Shown here one piece after another: positions 18,358 through 27,610 of a DNA stretch of 64,000 nt. The DNA comes from Rhizobium mesoamericanum STM3625 (lineage in GTDB: Bacteria; Pseudomonadota; Alphaproteobacteria; Rhizobiales; Rhizobiaceae): positions 2,729,673 through 2,793,672 of the forward strand of contig NZ_HF536772.1 of NCBI RefSeq assembly GCF_000312665.1, in the 5' to 3' direction. The first letter of the stretch is position 1. Every line of letters begins with the position of its first letter. The position numbers and the translations under genes are program-made. Below the pieces are notes generated by a model that worked only from the letters and a program-made list of their open reading frames with translations, had not been told where the DNA came from and ran no database searches.

Positions 18358-20424
18358 ATGGACGATAGCAACGACCTCTTTTCCGGACTGCCCCTGAAAC
18401 AGGAGGAGGCGCCAAAGCCAGCCGAGCGGCAAACGGCCACACCCGTCGAGGCGCCGGCTCCGGCCGTGCGTGCAGCGCCTGTGAGTTCGACATCCGAAGA
18501 CTACGGAGCTTCCTCGATCCGCGTTCTCGAGGGGCTCGAGCCCGTGCGCATGCGTCCGGGCATGTACATCGGCGGCACCGACGAAAAGGCTCTGCACCAT
18601 CTCTTCGCCGAAGTCATTGACAACTCGATGGACGAAGCGGTCGCCGGCCACGCCAACTTTATCGAGGTTCACCTGGATCTGCAGGGCTACTTGACGGTTA
18701 GCGACAATGGCCGTGGTATCCCCGTCGAGAACCACCCACAGGTTCCCGGGAAGTCGACCCTTGAAGTCATCATGACGAAGCTGCACGCGGGCGGCAAGTT
18801 CGATGGCAAGGCGTATGAGACGTCAGGCGGTCTGCACGGTGTCGGTGTTTCGGTCGTCAACGCCCTGTCCGATTTCCTGGAGGTCGAAGTTGCGCGCAAT
18901 CGCAAGCTCTATCGTCAGCGCTTTTCGCGCGGCCTGCCCCAAGGTGGCTTGGAAGAGCTTGGCGATGTCCACAATCGGCGCGGCACGCGCGTCCGGTTTC
19001 ACCCGGACGCTCAGATTTTTGGCGAGCACGCGAAGTTCGATGCAGGGCGCGTGTTCCGTATGGCACGCTCCAAGGCATACCTCTTTGGCGGCGTGGAAAT
19101 CCGCTGGAGTTGCGAAGAAGGTGTGCTGCCTCAAGGCTCGGAGATACCGGATAAGGCTGTCTTCCACTTCCCGGGCGGCCTGAAGGATTACCTGCAGGCG
19201 ACGATGGGCAAGGAATTCACTGTCACCCGCGAGATATTCGCAGGCAAGACGGAGAAGACCAGTGGTCACGGCTCGCTTGAGTGGGCGATCACTTGGTACG
19301 GCGGCGATCCACAGGTCCATTCCTACTGCAATACTATCCCGACGCCCGAAGGCGGAACGCACGAGGCGGGTTTGCGCATTGCGTTAACCAAGGGCCTCAA
19401 GAACTATGCCGAGCTGACGCAGAATAAGCGCGCGGCCCAGATCACCACCGACGACGTGATGATCTCCGCCGTCGGCATGTTGTCGGTCTTCATTCGCGAG
19501 CCTGAATTCGTCGGACAGACGAAGGACAAGCTCGCGACGGTCGAAGCTCAGCGCATCGTTGAAAACGCACTTCGTGACCCATTTGACCACTACCTTGCCG
19601 ACAATCCGAACGAGGCAGCCAAGCTGCTGGATTGGGTCATAGAGCGGGCGGAAGAACGCCTGCGCCGTCGCAAGGAAAAGGAAGTCAACCGCAAGACGGC
19701 CGTGCGCAAGCTACGTCTGCCGGGCAAGCTTGCCGATTGCGCGCAGAACACCGCCCAGGGTGCCGAGCTCTTCATCGTCGAAGGTGACTCGGCAGGTGGC
19801 TCGGCCAAGCAGGCTCGCAACCGTGCCAACCAGGCTATCCTTCCCTTGCGCGGCAAGATCCTCAACGTCGCCAGTGCCGGTCGCGAAAAGCTTGGCGCCA
19901 ACCAGCAGCTCGCCGATCTCGTGCAGGCGCTTGGTTGCGGCACGCGCTCGAAGTATCGTGAAGAGGACCTTCGCTACGAACGCATCATTGTCATGACCGA
20001 TGCCGATGTCGACGGTGCTCACATTGCCTCGCTGCTGATCACCTTTTTCTATCAGGAGATGCCGGAGTTGGTCCGTGGCGGTCACCTCTTCCTTGCTGTG
20101 CCGCCGCTCTACAAGATCACCCAGGGTGCAAAGTCAGCTTATGCCCGAGACGATGCGCATCGGGCCGAGCTGATGGAGACCGAGTTCAAGGGCAAAGCGA
20201 AGGTTGAAATCAGCCGCTTCAAAGGTCTCGGCGAAATGCTGCCAGCCCAGCTTAAGGAAACCACCATGGACCCAAGCAATCGCACGCTGTTGCGTGTGGT
20301 GATCGACGAGGTGGATTTCGAGGGTACGCGCACGGCCGTCGACGACCTGATGGGAACGAAGCCGGAAGCTCGCTTCCGCTTTATTCAGGAACGTGCTGCT
20401 TTTGCTGAAAACCTCGACATCTGA
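18358..20424 (+). CDS. parE: DNA topoisomerase IV subunit B
   Basis: The ATPase subunit of the enzyme that unlinks daughter chromosomes. GHKL ATP-site motifs are EVIDNSMDEA, DNGRGIPV and TSGGLHGVGVSVVNAL; the TOPRIM domain has FIVEGDSAGGSA (Glu) and MTDADVDGAHI (metal-binding Asp residues). The C-terminal part carries RFKGLGEM. At 688 residues, with an extra acidic, Pro/Ala-rich N-terminal 45 residues, it matches alphaproteobacterial ParE rather than the roughly 800-residue GyrB. The ribosome site is weak (GAAG). It converges with the OsmC-like gene with only five bases between stop codons. parC is not in the window. Confidence 0.95.
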   Translation: MDDSNDLFSGLPLKQEEAPKPAERQTATPVEAPAPAVRAAPVSSTSEDYGASSIRVLEGLEPVRMRPGMYIGGTDEKALHHLFAEVIDNSMDEAVAGHANFIEVHLDLQGYLTVSDNGRGIPVENHPQVPGKSTLEVIMTKLHAGGKFDGKAYETSGGLHGVGVSVVNALSDFLEVEVARNRKLYRQRFSRGLPQGGLEELGDVHNRRGTRVRFHPDAQIFGEHAKFDAGRVFRMARSKAYLFGGVEIRWSCEEGVLPQGSEIPDKAVFHFPGGLKDYLQATMGKEFTVTREIFAGKTEKTSGHGSLEWAITWYGGDPQVHSYCNTIPTPEGGTHEAGLRIALTKGLKNYAELTQNKRAAQITTDDVMISAVGMLSVFIREPEFVGQTKDKLATVEAQRIVENALRDPFDHYLADNPNEAAKLLDWVIERAEERLRRRKEKEVNRKTAVRKLRLPGKLADCAQNTAQGAELFIVEGDSAGGSAKQARNRANQAILPLRGKILNVASAGREKLGANQQLADLVQALGCGTRSKYREEDLRYERIIVMTDADVDGAHIASLLITFFYQEMPELVRGGHLFLAVPPLYKITQGAKSAYARDDAHRAELMETEFKGKAKVEISRFKGLGEMLPAQLKETTMDPSNRTLLRVVIDEVDFEGTRTAVDDLMGTKPEARFRFIQERAAFAENLDI

Positions 20425-20429
20425 AACAG

Positions 20430-20885
20430 CTAGTCGAGGCGCACCGTAATTTCTGTCTTCACGGAGTTGGCGAGGAAGCACAGCTCATGTGCCTCGTGGT
20501 GCAATTTGCGTTCGATTTCGCGGCCTGGAACATCGCCGGCGTAGGTTACATGTGGCCGAAGCTCGACGCGGCTGACCATGGTACGGCCCTGAACCGTCTC
20601 CATGAGGCCAGTTGCGGCGTCGACATAGCTGTCAATGATGATGCCCTTCCTTGAGGCAAGCCAGAGATAGAACAGCATGTGGCAGCTCGACAGCGCTGCA
20701 ATGTAGGCCTCCTCCGGATCCACGTTTTCAGCAAGGGCGTAGGGCAATGGCACGTTGTGTGGTGAGGCGGAGGCAGCGACGATCGCGCCACCGTCGAAGC
20801 TCCAGGTGTGTCCGCGGCTATAGCGTCCATCGGTAAAGCTTGCGGCGCCCCGCTCCCACGCGACCTCTGCGGAAAAAGTCGTCAT
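20430..20885 (-). CDS. OsmC/Ohr-family peroxiredoxin-like protein
   Basis: A 151-residue OsmC-fold protein. The two redox cysteines of the family are present: Cys in ALSSCHML near residue 68 and Cys in HELCFLAN near residue 135; an Arg preceding the first helix (YSRGHTW) matches the catalytic Arg position. OsmC/Ohr proteins reduce organic hydroperoxides with thiols; this one resembles the broader OsmC group rather than typical Ohr. It starts three bases after the GntR-type regulator gene, so both are in one operon and the regulator may control it. Confidence 0.85.
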   Translation of the reverse strand: MTTFSAEVAWERGAASFTDGRYSRGHTWSFDGGAIVAASASPHNVPLPYALAENVDPEEAYIAALSSCHMLFYLWLASRKGIIIDSYVDAATGLMETVQGRTMVSRVELRPHVTYAGDVPGREIERKLHHEAHELCFLANSVKTEITVRLD

Positions 20886-20888
20886 CTG

Positions 20889-21506
20889 TCATTCTCCTTC
20901 GCGCGTCAGGTGCGCTGTTGTCAGCTGCAAATGGTCAGACAGTGCCTGCAGCGCCGCAGCTTCATCGCGACGTGCGCAGGCTTCAATGATGGCGCGATGC
21001 TCCGCGTGGAGGATGACACGTTCATCCGAGCCCTTCGGCTGCCTCAGATAGGCGCGACGCGATTCACCGCGCAGATCGTCGATCATAGAAAGAAGGCGGG
21101 CATTGCCGCATGGGCCATAGAGCGTTCGATGAAACGCGACATCCAGCTCTTCCAATGTGGCGGGATCTTCCTCTTCGAGCAGGTCTTCATTGAGCCGGAA
21201 AGCCTTGCGCAGGTCGCGATCGCCAAGCATTGGTAGCGCTGCGCGCAGGGCCATGGTTTCCAACGCTGCGCGGATCTCGGCGAGTTCCCGGGCTTGCTCG
21301 TCGGTCAAACCGGCAACCGCCAAGCTCCGGTCTGGCCGCCGGTCGACCAGGCCCGACGCAAGCAGCCGATCAAGCGCCTGGCGCACCGGCTGGCGGCTTA
21401 CACCGAATCGTCCTGCGAGAAGCTCCTGCTTTAAGACTGTACCCGGCGGCAAGCTGCCGCCTTCTATTTCGCGCCGAAGTGCCGTTGCAATCTTGTTGGT
21501 ATCCAT
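20889..21506 (-). CDS. GntR-family transcriptional regulator, FCD type
   Basis: A 205-residue DNA-binding regulator: an N-terminal winged helix-turn-helix (about residues 8-70, with VLKQELLAGRFGVSRQPVRQAL as its core) and a C-terminal all-helical FCD ligand and metal domain (about 80-200) with Asp/His residues typical of the group (DVAFHRTLY, HAEHRAIIEA). FCD regulators usually answer to small organic acids or sugars. It is co-transcribed with an OsmC-like gene three bases downstream and is divergent from an AI-2E-type transporter gene, so either could be its target. No clear operator palindrome was identified between them. Confidence 0.88.
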   Translation of the reverse strand: MDTNKIATALRREIEGGSLPPGTVLKQELLAGRFGVSRQPVRQALDRLLASGLVDRRPDRSLAVAGLTDEQARELAEIRAALETMALRAALPMLGDRDLRKAFRLNEDLLEEEDPATLEELDVAFHRTLYGPCGNARLLSMIDDLRGESRRAYLRQPKGSDERVILHAEHRAIIEACARRDEAAALQALSDHLQLTTAHLTREGE

Positions 21507-21702
21507 GGATCCAAACTACCTGTCGAAGTAAGTTCTGGCAACGCTGTTGCAGGATTTCCGTTATCTCGATTACGGAGAATAAGACTAGGGAGCGTCGTAT
21601 AGATCGCCGTGGGTCCAGGCGCGCAAGTCGACGGCATAAATGCGTCGTGGCGCTTGCGCCCGACGGATGCATGGCCCATATCCATATTCAAAACAGGGGG
21701 AA

Positions 21703-22890
21703 ATGAACGACGTGAGCCTTCCGAACAACAATATCCAGCGAGAGTCGCGATGGCTCGGCCCTTCGGGTCCTGCCCGCACGCCATTAATTCCCTCTATTTC
21801 CGCAGCGCGCTGGCTGCTGGTCCTTATTGTTGCGGCTGGCGTCTACTTTTTTTACGGCTTTGCGGTCCCCGTGCTTGCCGCGCTCGTAATCGGTTTCGCA
21901 AGCTGGCCCCTTTACAGCCGGCTTCTTGCTCGCGCTGGCGGAAACACGACGATTGCCGCCACCATCGCGATCGTATTGATCATCGCGTTCCTAGTCTTGC
22001 CGATTGTCTTCGCCGTCACCTACACAACAGGCGAGGTACGAGAGTGGGTCGCCTGGGCTGTCCATGCAAACAGGTCGGGCGCGCCGACGCCGCAGTGGAT
22101 CATCGCGCTTCCCATTGCTGGTCCATACCTCGACGAGCTATGGACCAAATATATCGGCAGCCCCGGCTCCATGGGTGAAGTGATCCAGGCGGTGAGTGGC
22201 GCCAATATCGGCAATATCTATCGGGCAATCCTGGCCGCGGGCGGTGGCGCCTTTCACCTGCTGCTGACGCTGCTCTTCATGCTAATTGCGCTGTTTTTCG
22301 TCTACCGTGACGGATCCGCTTTCTCGCAGCAGATCGACATGCTGGGCGAGCGCATTCTGCCGAACCGCTGGGAGCGGATTTCAAGGGTCGTACCGGCGAC
22401 CATCAGCTCGACTGTCATGGGCATGACGCTGATCGCAATCGGCGAAGGCATCGTGCTTGGCGTTGCCTATTGGATCGCTGGCGTCCCCTCACCCGTCACA
22501 CTTGGTGTCCTGACCGGCATCATGGCCTTAATACCGGGCGGCGCGCCGCTCTCCTTTACCCTCGTGTCCGTCTATCTGCTCGCCAGTGGCTCACATATCG
22601 CCGGCATCGGCCTCTTCGTTTGGGGAACGGTCGAGCTGTTTATCGTCGACAAGACGTTGCGTCCGAAGCTCGTTGGCGGTCCGATCAAACTGCCATTCCT
22701 GCCGACGTTCTTCGGTCTTGTCGGCGGCGTGAAGACCATGGGCTTTCTTGGCCTCTTTATCGGGCCTGTGCTGATGGCCCTCATTGTCGCGATATGGCGA
22801 GAGTGGATGCATGAGGTCCGCAATGCCGAAACCGGCCCGCAGGTCATGATCGACGAACAAGCTCCACGAGCGTCTCGCGCGGCCGAATGA
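21703..22890 (+). CDS. AI-2E family transporter (YdiK/PerM type)
   Basis: A 395-residue integral membrane protein of the PF01594 family. Hydrophobicity by eye gives about seven or eight segments, with the usual pattern of two or three at the N-terminus, a long extramembrane stretch (about 110-160), and a C-terminal cluster holding the ALIPGGAPLSF and GLVGGVKTMGFLGLFIGP blocks that define the family. Members include the proposed autoinducer-2 exporter TqsA, sodium/proton antiporters and many of unknown substrate, so the name should not be read as function. The start used follows AGGGGGA; an ATG 21 codons earlier has no such site. It converges directly with the GNAT gene. Confidence 0.88.
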   Translation: MNDVSLPNNNIQRESRWLGPSGPARTPLIPSISAARWLLVLIVAAGVYFFYGFAVPVLAALVIGFASWPLYSRLLARAGGNTTIAATIAIVLIIAFLVLPIVFAVTYTTGEVREWVAWAVHANRSGAPTPQWIIALPIAGPYLDELWTKYIGSPGSMGEVIQAVSGANIGNIYRAILAAGGGAFHLLLTLLFMLIALFFVYRDGSAFSQQIDMLGERILPNRWERISRVVPATISSTVMGMTLIAIGEGIVLGVAYWIAGVPSPVTLGVLTGIMALIPGGAPLSFTLVSVYLLASGSHIAGIGLFVWGTVELFIVDKTLRPKLVGGPIKLPFLPTFFGLVGGVKTMGFLGLFIGPVLMALIVAIWREWMHEVRNAETGPQVMIDEQAPRASRAAE

Positions 22891-23349
22891 TCAGCCCAGC
22901 CGCTTTTCCATGAACAGGCTGAGCGGGTCCGGCTTGTAGCTGCCGAACGCTTCGATTTCGAGATAGCCGTACTTGCGGTAAAGAGCGATCGCTTCCGGCT
23001 GGTAGATGCCGGTTTCGAGCCGAATGGCCCGGAGCCTTTTTTTCGTGGCAATCGCTTCGAGTGCCTCCATCAACTTGCTTGCCACTTTCAAGCCGCGCGT
23101 GTCCGGATCGACAAACATGCGCTTGATCTCTGCGGTTCCATCGGCTGCTTCCACCAGTGCGCAGCAGCCGACGACCACATTGTCGTTGCGGGCGACGAAG
23201 AAGCTAACGGCTGGCTTTTCCAGCGTGGAGACGTCGACCAGGTGGTTGCTCTCAGGCGGATACAGAGACTGCGCGTAGGCGTCGGACATGTCGAGGAGAC
23301 GGAGCACGCCTTCTTGGCGCGGTGGTTCCAAAGCGATCGTAATGGGCAC
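22891..23349 (-). CDS. GNAT-family N-acetyltransferase
   Basis: A 152-residue acetyltransferase. After an N-terminal PPRQEGVLRLLDMSDAY segment it shows strand beta-4 (AEIKRMFVDPDTRG), the acetyl-CoA loop RGLKVASKLMEAL, and the C-terminal YRKYGYLEIEAFGSY; this arrangement matches the small-molecule or amino-acid N-acyltransferase GNATs that follow a FYPP/LYPP start. Substrate is unknown. The stop codon abuts that of the AI-2E-type transporter gene on the other strand, with no intergenic base. Confidence 0.85.
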   Translation of the reverse strand: MPITIALEPPRQEGVLRLLDMSDAYAQSLYPPESNHLVDVSTLEKPAVSFFVARNDNVVVGCCALVEAADGTAEIKRMFVDPDTRGLKVASKLMEALEAIATKKRLRAIRLETGIYQPEAIALYRKYGYLEIEAFGSYKPDPLSLFMEKRLG

Positions 23350-23463
23350 GGGAATTCCTGTCTTGGCGCGCCTACATGGCGAAAAGTTAATGCTCGTGCG
23401 CCTTCATTCTGTTGGAATTTCAGCCTCTAAGAAGCGACGTTTCAATATTTAAAAGGCGATACT

Positions 23464-23871
23464 ATGCAAACGATATTGGTGGCAATGACCATCTTGGGGT
23501 GCAACGATGCGGTCACCCAATGCAACTACATCGCCACGGTCGAGAAACAGTGGCAAACCATTGCGCTCTGTGACGCGGCCTCGGAAAGGCAGCTGAAGAA
23601 CTATACGAATGTCAGCTATCCGACGGTCATGGCCGTCTGCGAGCCACCAAAGCCGGTTTCAACCCCGGAAGCGCCGAAGGCTGTCACCGAAAACACAGCG
23701 CCGACCGTTCCAGCCGAAACGCGGCGTCGGCTGTCGGCGCTCACCGAACGGGTGGCGGGTCAGGTGCGTGCGCATCTGCCGTCCGGCAGTGACATGAAAA
23801 CGGTGCTGGCTTCACCCGTCCACTTCGTCTCGGGCAGCTATTCCTGGGTCGCGAAGCGGCTGCACTACTAG
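23464..23871 (+). CDS. Hypothetical protein, 135 aa
   Basis: I do not recognise the family. The first about 60 residues contain four Cys (GCNDAVTQCNYIATV, then ALCDAA and AVCEPP) and could be a small disulfide-containing domain; the short hydrophobic start (MQTILVAMTILG) could be a weak signal peptide. Residues 60-85 are Pro/Thr/Glu-rich linker, and the end (RRRLSALTERVAGQVR...SWVAKRLHY) is basic and helical. The frame is used cleanly to the end. It is convergent with the DUF2336 gene, whose stop codon overlaps this one in the shared bases CTAG. Confidence 0.6.
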   Translation: MQTILVAMTILGCNDAVTQCNYIATVEKQWQTIALCDAASERQLKNYTNVSYPTVMAVCEPPKPVSTPEAPKAVTENTAPTVPAETRRRLSALTERVAGQVRAHLPSGSDMKTVLASPVHFVSGSYSWVAKRLHY

Positions 23872-25004
23872 GCTGCCGCGAGCGACGCCACCTGGACGTA
23901 AACGCGTGCCTGCTGGCGCTGCTCAGCAATGTACAGCCTTTCGATCATCTCGAGGAGTTCTCGCTGGGGTCCATGCGTTGCATGCCTCCGAAACCTCTCA
24001 AGCAGCTTGCCGCAGACATCACCGAGCATGGTTGCGGAAAGCTTTTTCGATGCATCGCGCCACAAAAGCGTTGCTTCGACGAAGAGCGCGCTGATCTCGC
24101 GCGAGAGGCCTGCCGCCTCGTAAAGGGCACGCACGGCGTGCATGCGTCCGGTCGCCAGAATTGAGCGAACGCGTCGCTCCTCGCAGCCGGTCAGATTGAC
24201 GATGGCGCCTGCAAAGAACTCCACCTTTCCGGAACATAGGGCATGCATCAGGAAGGACGGCGTCAGGTGACCGCTCGTGCGCAAATGTTCGACAAGATCC
24301 GAAATCTCGCGCGACGTAATCTCGCCGGCAATCGACACGATAGCGGCTTCATTGGCCTCCCGGCTGATCCTATGCAGTCGGCTCGGATCGATTGTTTCTT
24401 GCACCAATGCCAGATTGCAGAGAGCAACACTGACATGCTGCGTCAACAGCTGGCGCGCCTCGACCGGCAAGTCGCCGCGATCGAGGAGCAGGCTGCGGAC
24501 TTCGCAGCAGTGGCCGAACCGCTCGGCCATTCTCTTCAGCGAGCAAGGTGCAATTGCCGCGCCGTCGTTTTCGAGAAGGCAGAGGATAGCCTCTTCGTCG
24601 CCGATTTCGGCAAGCGCAGCTGAAACTGGCCGGGAGATCGTGCCGCGCGCCGCAATCAAAAGTCGCGTGATATCGCTGCCGCCGGCGGCGAGATCCACCA
24701 GATCCGCATCCATGAGCAAGGGCGAGCATGTGACGGCATGGCAGGCAATTTCCGGCTGATCGGCTGCCAGTGAGAGAATGACCGCCCGTGGCGCGTCCGG
24801 GGAAAAGGCGATTGCTTCGGCAAGCGCCAGTCTGACCTGGGGGGACGGGTCGTCGAGCAGAAAAGTCATTGCCATCTCGGCGGCGGCACGCTCTGCTACA
24901 GCCATCTCGGATTGCAAATAGGCTCTGCCGAGGGCGTTGGCCGCACGGGCCCTGTCTCCGGCCTTGGCGGTTTCCGCCCAACGAAGAAATGCTTCTACGA
25001 TCAC
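23868..25004 (-). CDS. DUF2336 domain protein
   Basis: A 378-residue helical repeat-like protein of the alphaproteobacterial DUF2336 family, function unknown. It reads as a chain of short helix pairs (for example PSPQVRLALAEAIAFSPDAP and SAALAEIGDEEAILCLLEND), resembling HEAT-type repeats, and has no membrane segment or signal peptide. Two GTG starts are possible; I chose the one giving MIVEAFLRWAETAKAG, because related proteins, as I recall them, open this way; the alternative is 12 codons longer. Cys residues are scattered without a pattern. It has no obvious operon partner. Confidence 0.8.
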   Translation of the reverse strand: MIVEAFLRWAETAKAGDRARAANALGRAYLQSEMAVAERAAAEMAMTFLLDDPSPQVRLALAEAIAFSPDAPRAVILSLAADQPEIACHAVTCSPLLMDADLVDLAAGGSDITRLLIAARGTISRPVSAALAEIGDEEAILCLLENDGAAIAPCSLKRMAERFGHCCEVRSLLLDRGDLPVEARQLLTQHVSVALCNLALVQETIDPSRLHRISREANEAAIVSIAGEITSREISDLVEHLRTSGHLTPSFLMHALCSGKVEFFAGAIVNLTGCEERRVRSILATGRMHAVRALYEAAGLSREISALFVEATLLWRDASKKLSATMLGDVCGKLLERFRRHATHGPQRELLEMIERLYIAEQRQQARVYVQVASLAAA

Positions 25005-25117
25005 CCGTGTGCCCCATGCCCGAATGCGATTCTCTCGCACTCCAATCAGTAGGATTACGGTATGCGCAAAAAGTTTATGATTGGTTCACCATGTTCGTTA
25101 AGCTGTGACCGCAAGCG

Positions 25118-25720
25118 TTAAACCTGGGGTCGGAACATTTCGAAAACATCGCTACCTTCGCTGTAGTCCATATAACCCATGCGCGCGACCGGCCTGGCGA
25201 TCGCCATATCGAGGCGGCCATCGCGAACGATCGTTTCGTCGATGCGGATGCCGACGACCTGCCCGAAGACCATGATATTTTCTGAATCTTCACCGGTGAG
25301 TGACTTCGGCACAAGGGTTTCCGTTACCTTGCATTCGAGGACGGCAAAGGCTTCGGCGACATAAGGCGCATCCACAAGCTCGCCCTTTCTGGCCGTCAAG
25401 CCGGCAAGCGCAAACTCGTCGAAACCGTAGTCAACAGCAGCCGATGAGGTATTCATCTCCTCGACCAGGTTCCGGCTTACGAAGTTGCAGGTGAACTCTC
25501 CGGTCTCGATCGCATTCCTCTGGCTATGCTTGAAACCAGCGGAAGAAAACATCACGATTTTCGGCCTGTCTGAAATCGCATTGAAAAAGGAATATGGCGC
25601 GAGGTTGATCGAGCCATCCCTCCCCTTGCTGCCGATCCAGCCAATCGGGCGTGGCGCGACGATTGCTTTGAAAGGGTCGTGCGCCAGACCGTGCCGGTTC
25701 GTATCGGTGGTGTAGAACAT
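25118..25720 (-). CDS. Flavin reductase-like (FMN-binding) protein
   Basis: A 200-residue flavoprotein of the flavin-reductase-like split beta-barrel group. FMN-contact motifs are visible: IVAPRPIGWIGS around residue 22, NLAPYSFFNAIS around 41, and TGEFTCNFVS around 75. Such proteins reduce FMN with NAD(P)H or act as flavin-dependent oxidoreductases with unknown substrates. Its start codon overlaps the stop of the nitroreductase gene by one base (TGATG), so the two flavoenzymes are translationally coupled and probably work together or share a flavin supply (inference). Confidence 0.87.
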   Translation of the reverse strand: MFYTTDTNRHGLAHDPFKAIVAPRPIGWIGSKGRDGSINLAPYSFFNAISDRPKIVMFSSAGFKHSQRNAIETGEFTCNFVSRNLVEEMNTSSAAVDYGFDEFALAGLTARKGELVDAPYVAEAFAVLECKVTETLVPKSLTGEDSENIMVFGQVVGIRIDETIVRDGRLDMAIARPVARMGYMDYSEGSDVFEMFRPQV

Positions 25721-26304
25721 CAGTTTTCTCCGCCGATCCAGGTGACCGTCTCGATCAGCTCCGGACGAGGGCGCTCGACGGCAGGAAACGTCGTCGATCC
25801 CATATGAATGAAACCGGCGATCTTTTCGCCCGGTTTGACGGCGAGCAGATCATAGGCGCGCTCGTCGTAGGCGAACCATTCTGTCAACCAATTAGCGACC
25901 CATCCATGGGCATTGGCGGCAAAGATGGTATTGAGGCAGACCGCGCCGGCGGACATCATCTGTTCCCACTCGGGAATCTTGGCATGCGGTCCAGCCTTGC
26001 TGACGACGGCAACGACGACGGGAGCACGGGTAAAGCGCGTACGCTCTACCTGGATCATTTCGTCGGAAAGCTCCGGCTTGGCCTCGAGTGCAAGCTTAAG
26101 GAGCTCTTCGCCGATCCGGGCACGCTCGTCGCCGCGATAGACGATGAAGCGCCATGGCGCGAGCTTGCCGTGATCAGGGACACGGGACGCCAGCCGCAAA
26201 ATCTCTTCGATCTCCGCCTTGTCAGGCCCCGGCTCGCACATCTGAAACGCGGGAATAGAACGGCGGACACTGAGATAGTCGATTAGCTTGATATCGGATT
26301 TCAT
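25720..26304 (-). CDS. Nitroreductase-family FMN oxidoreductase
   Basis: A 194-residue nitroreductase-fold protein resembling the YdjA group. It has the FMN-binding RRSIPAF at the start, [14 protein letters not shown] around residue 40, [24 protein letters not shown] and the C-terminal [12 protein letters not shown]. YdjA-like enzymes are dimers with bound FMN and ill-defined physiological substrates. A longer open frame exists upstream, but the chosen ATG gives the usual family start ([16 protein letters not shown]). It is translationally coupled to the flavin reductase gene that follows. Confidence 0.88.
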   Translation of the reverse strand: MKSDIKLIDYLSVRRSIPAFQMCEPGPDKAEIEEILRLASRVPDHGKLAPWRFIVYRGDERARIGEELLKLALEAKPELSDEMIQVERTRFTRAPVVVAVVSKAGPHAKIPEWEQMMSAGAVCLNTIFAANAHGWVANWLTEWFAYDERAYDLLAVKPGEKIAGFIHMGSTTFPAVERPRPELIETVTWIGGEN

Positions 26305-26416
26305 GCGGGAGAGACTTCCATTTTCATGACAGCATTGGGATGGGTCTTGAATTTGCCATCGCGTTGGTCTTGAAGTGGCCTCTGTGATTTCAGATGTCAA
26401 TTGGTTCGCACGACAC

Positions 26417-27514
26417 ATGGTTGGCATTTCGCCATATGCACGCATAGGCCTGACCTTGGCTTTCACGGCGCTACTGCCTTTGAGCAGCCAGGCGCAGGAC
26501 GCCTTTCAGAGCTTCAAGCAGTTGGATACGACTGCGAAGATGCCAAAGTTGAACGCCTTCATCGCGCCAGGCACGGCGCCGCAGGGCAAGAAGCTGCATG
26601 AGATCGCCATTGAGGCGAAGCTTACAGCAAATGGCGACGCCGTGCAGGACGGACTTTCCTGGTATGTGTTTAGCTCCTTGCCGGGCGCGGATGGCAAACT
26701 CCCGCTGATCGCATCGTCGCAAGGTGGTTCTGCGGACTTCCAGCTCGCGCCAGGAGACTATTTCGTCAACGTGTCCTTTGGCCGTGCCGGCGTCACCCGC
26801 AAGTTAACGGTTCCCGAAGATGGCCAAGTCGACAAGCAGACGATGGTGCTGGAAGCCGGTGGATTGCTGCTGAACGCGGTGTCCGGCTCGGACGTCCGTA
26901 TTCGGCCAGATCAGCTTAGTTTCTCGATTTACTCCGCCGAGGTGCGTGAGGATGGAGAGCGCGGTCTTGTGATGGCTGATGTGCCGCCAAACACCGTGGT
27001 TCGCTTGAATGCCGGAACCTACCACATCGTCTCTGAATATGGTGACACCAACGCGTCGATCCGCGCCGACATCCAGGTGGAGGCCGGCAAGCTCACAGAG
27101 GCGACGATCCAGCACAAAGCCGCGCAGATCACGTTCAAACTCGTGTCCGACTCCGGTGGCGAAGCGATTGCAGATACGGCCTGGTCGATTCTGACGGCCG
27201 CTGGCGACAGCGTCGGCGAGAGTGTCAGCGCCTTCCCAACTATGGTTCTTGCCGAAGGCGAATATTCCGCCGTCGCCCGAAACAAGGACAAGATCTACCA
27301 ACGGGATTTCAAAGTGGAGGCCGGCAAGAACACCAATGTCGAAGTCCTGATGAAAGACGTGCAGCCCGAACAGCCGACTGAGGCCGCCAAAACGGTTCAG
27401 GTTCAGCCGGATCGGCAGCCGCCGGCGGGTGGCGTCTCATCCCAGAGCCAGGCACCGCTGCCCTCCTATGATCAACTGCAGAGTGGTGCTGGCATTGGCG
27501 ACGACGCGGATTGA
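26417..27514 (+). CDS. Exported hypothetical protein with beta-rich repeats
   Basis: A 365-residue secreted protein, function unknown. The signal peptide is about residues 1-27 ([18 protein letters not shown]). The mature part reads as three or four beta-sandwich modules of about 90 residues with recurring patterns: [27 protein letters not shown] and [12 protein letters not shown], each a proline- or glycine-led strand followed by a V/A-E-A-G-K hairpin ([22 protein letters not shown]). This resembles carboxypeptidase-regulatory or PEGA-like folds used for surface binding. The C-terminal 60 residues are Gln/Pro/Ser-rich and disordered. An in-frame GTG start 14 codons earlier is possible. A bidirectional terminator separates it from thrS. 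Confidence 0.72.
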   Translation: MVGISPYARIGLTLAFTALLPLSSQAQDAFQSFKQLDTTAKMPKLNAFIAPGTAPQGKKLHEIAIEAKLTANGDAVQDGLSWYVFSSLPGADGKLPLIASSQGGSADFQLAPGDYFVNVSFGRAGVTRKLTVPEDGQVDKQTMVLEAGGLLLNAVSGSDVRIRPDQLSFSIYSAEVREDGERGLVMADVPPNTVVRLNAGTYHIVSEYGDTNASIRADIQVEAGKLTEATIQHKAAQITFKLVSDSGGEAIADTAWSILTAAGDSVGESVSAFPTMVLAEGEYSAVARNKDKIYQRDFKVEAGKNTNVEVLMKDVQPEQPTEAAKTVQVQPDRQPPAGGVSSQSQAPLPSYDQLQSGAGIGDDAD

Positions 27515-27540
27515 TCGATCTTCAGACGATCGCAGACAAA

Positions 27541-27577
27541 GAAAACCGCCCGGTCCTGTTCAGACCGGGCGGCTTTG
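27541..27577. terminator. Bidirectional intrinsic terminator
   Basis: A perfect 10-bp stem (CCGCCCGGTC / GACCGGGCGG) is flanked by AAAA on the left and CTTTG on the right, so it can end transcription of both converging units: the exported protein gene on the plus strand and thrS on the minus strand. Confidence 0.85.
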
Positions 27578-27610
27578 TATCTGGAGGGCTTATATGGCCG
27601 GTACGCGAGC

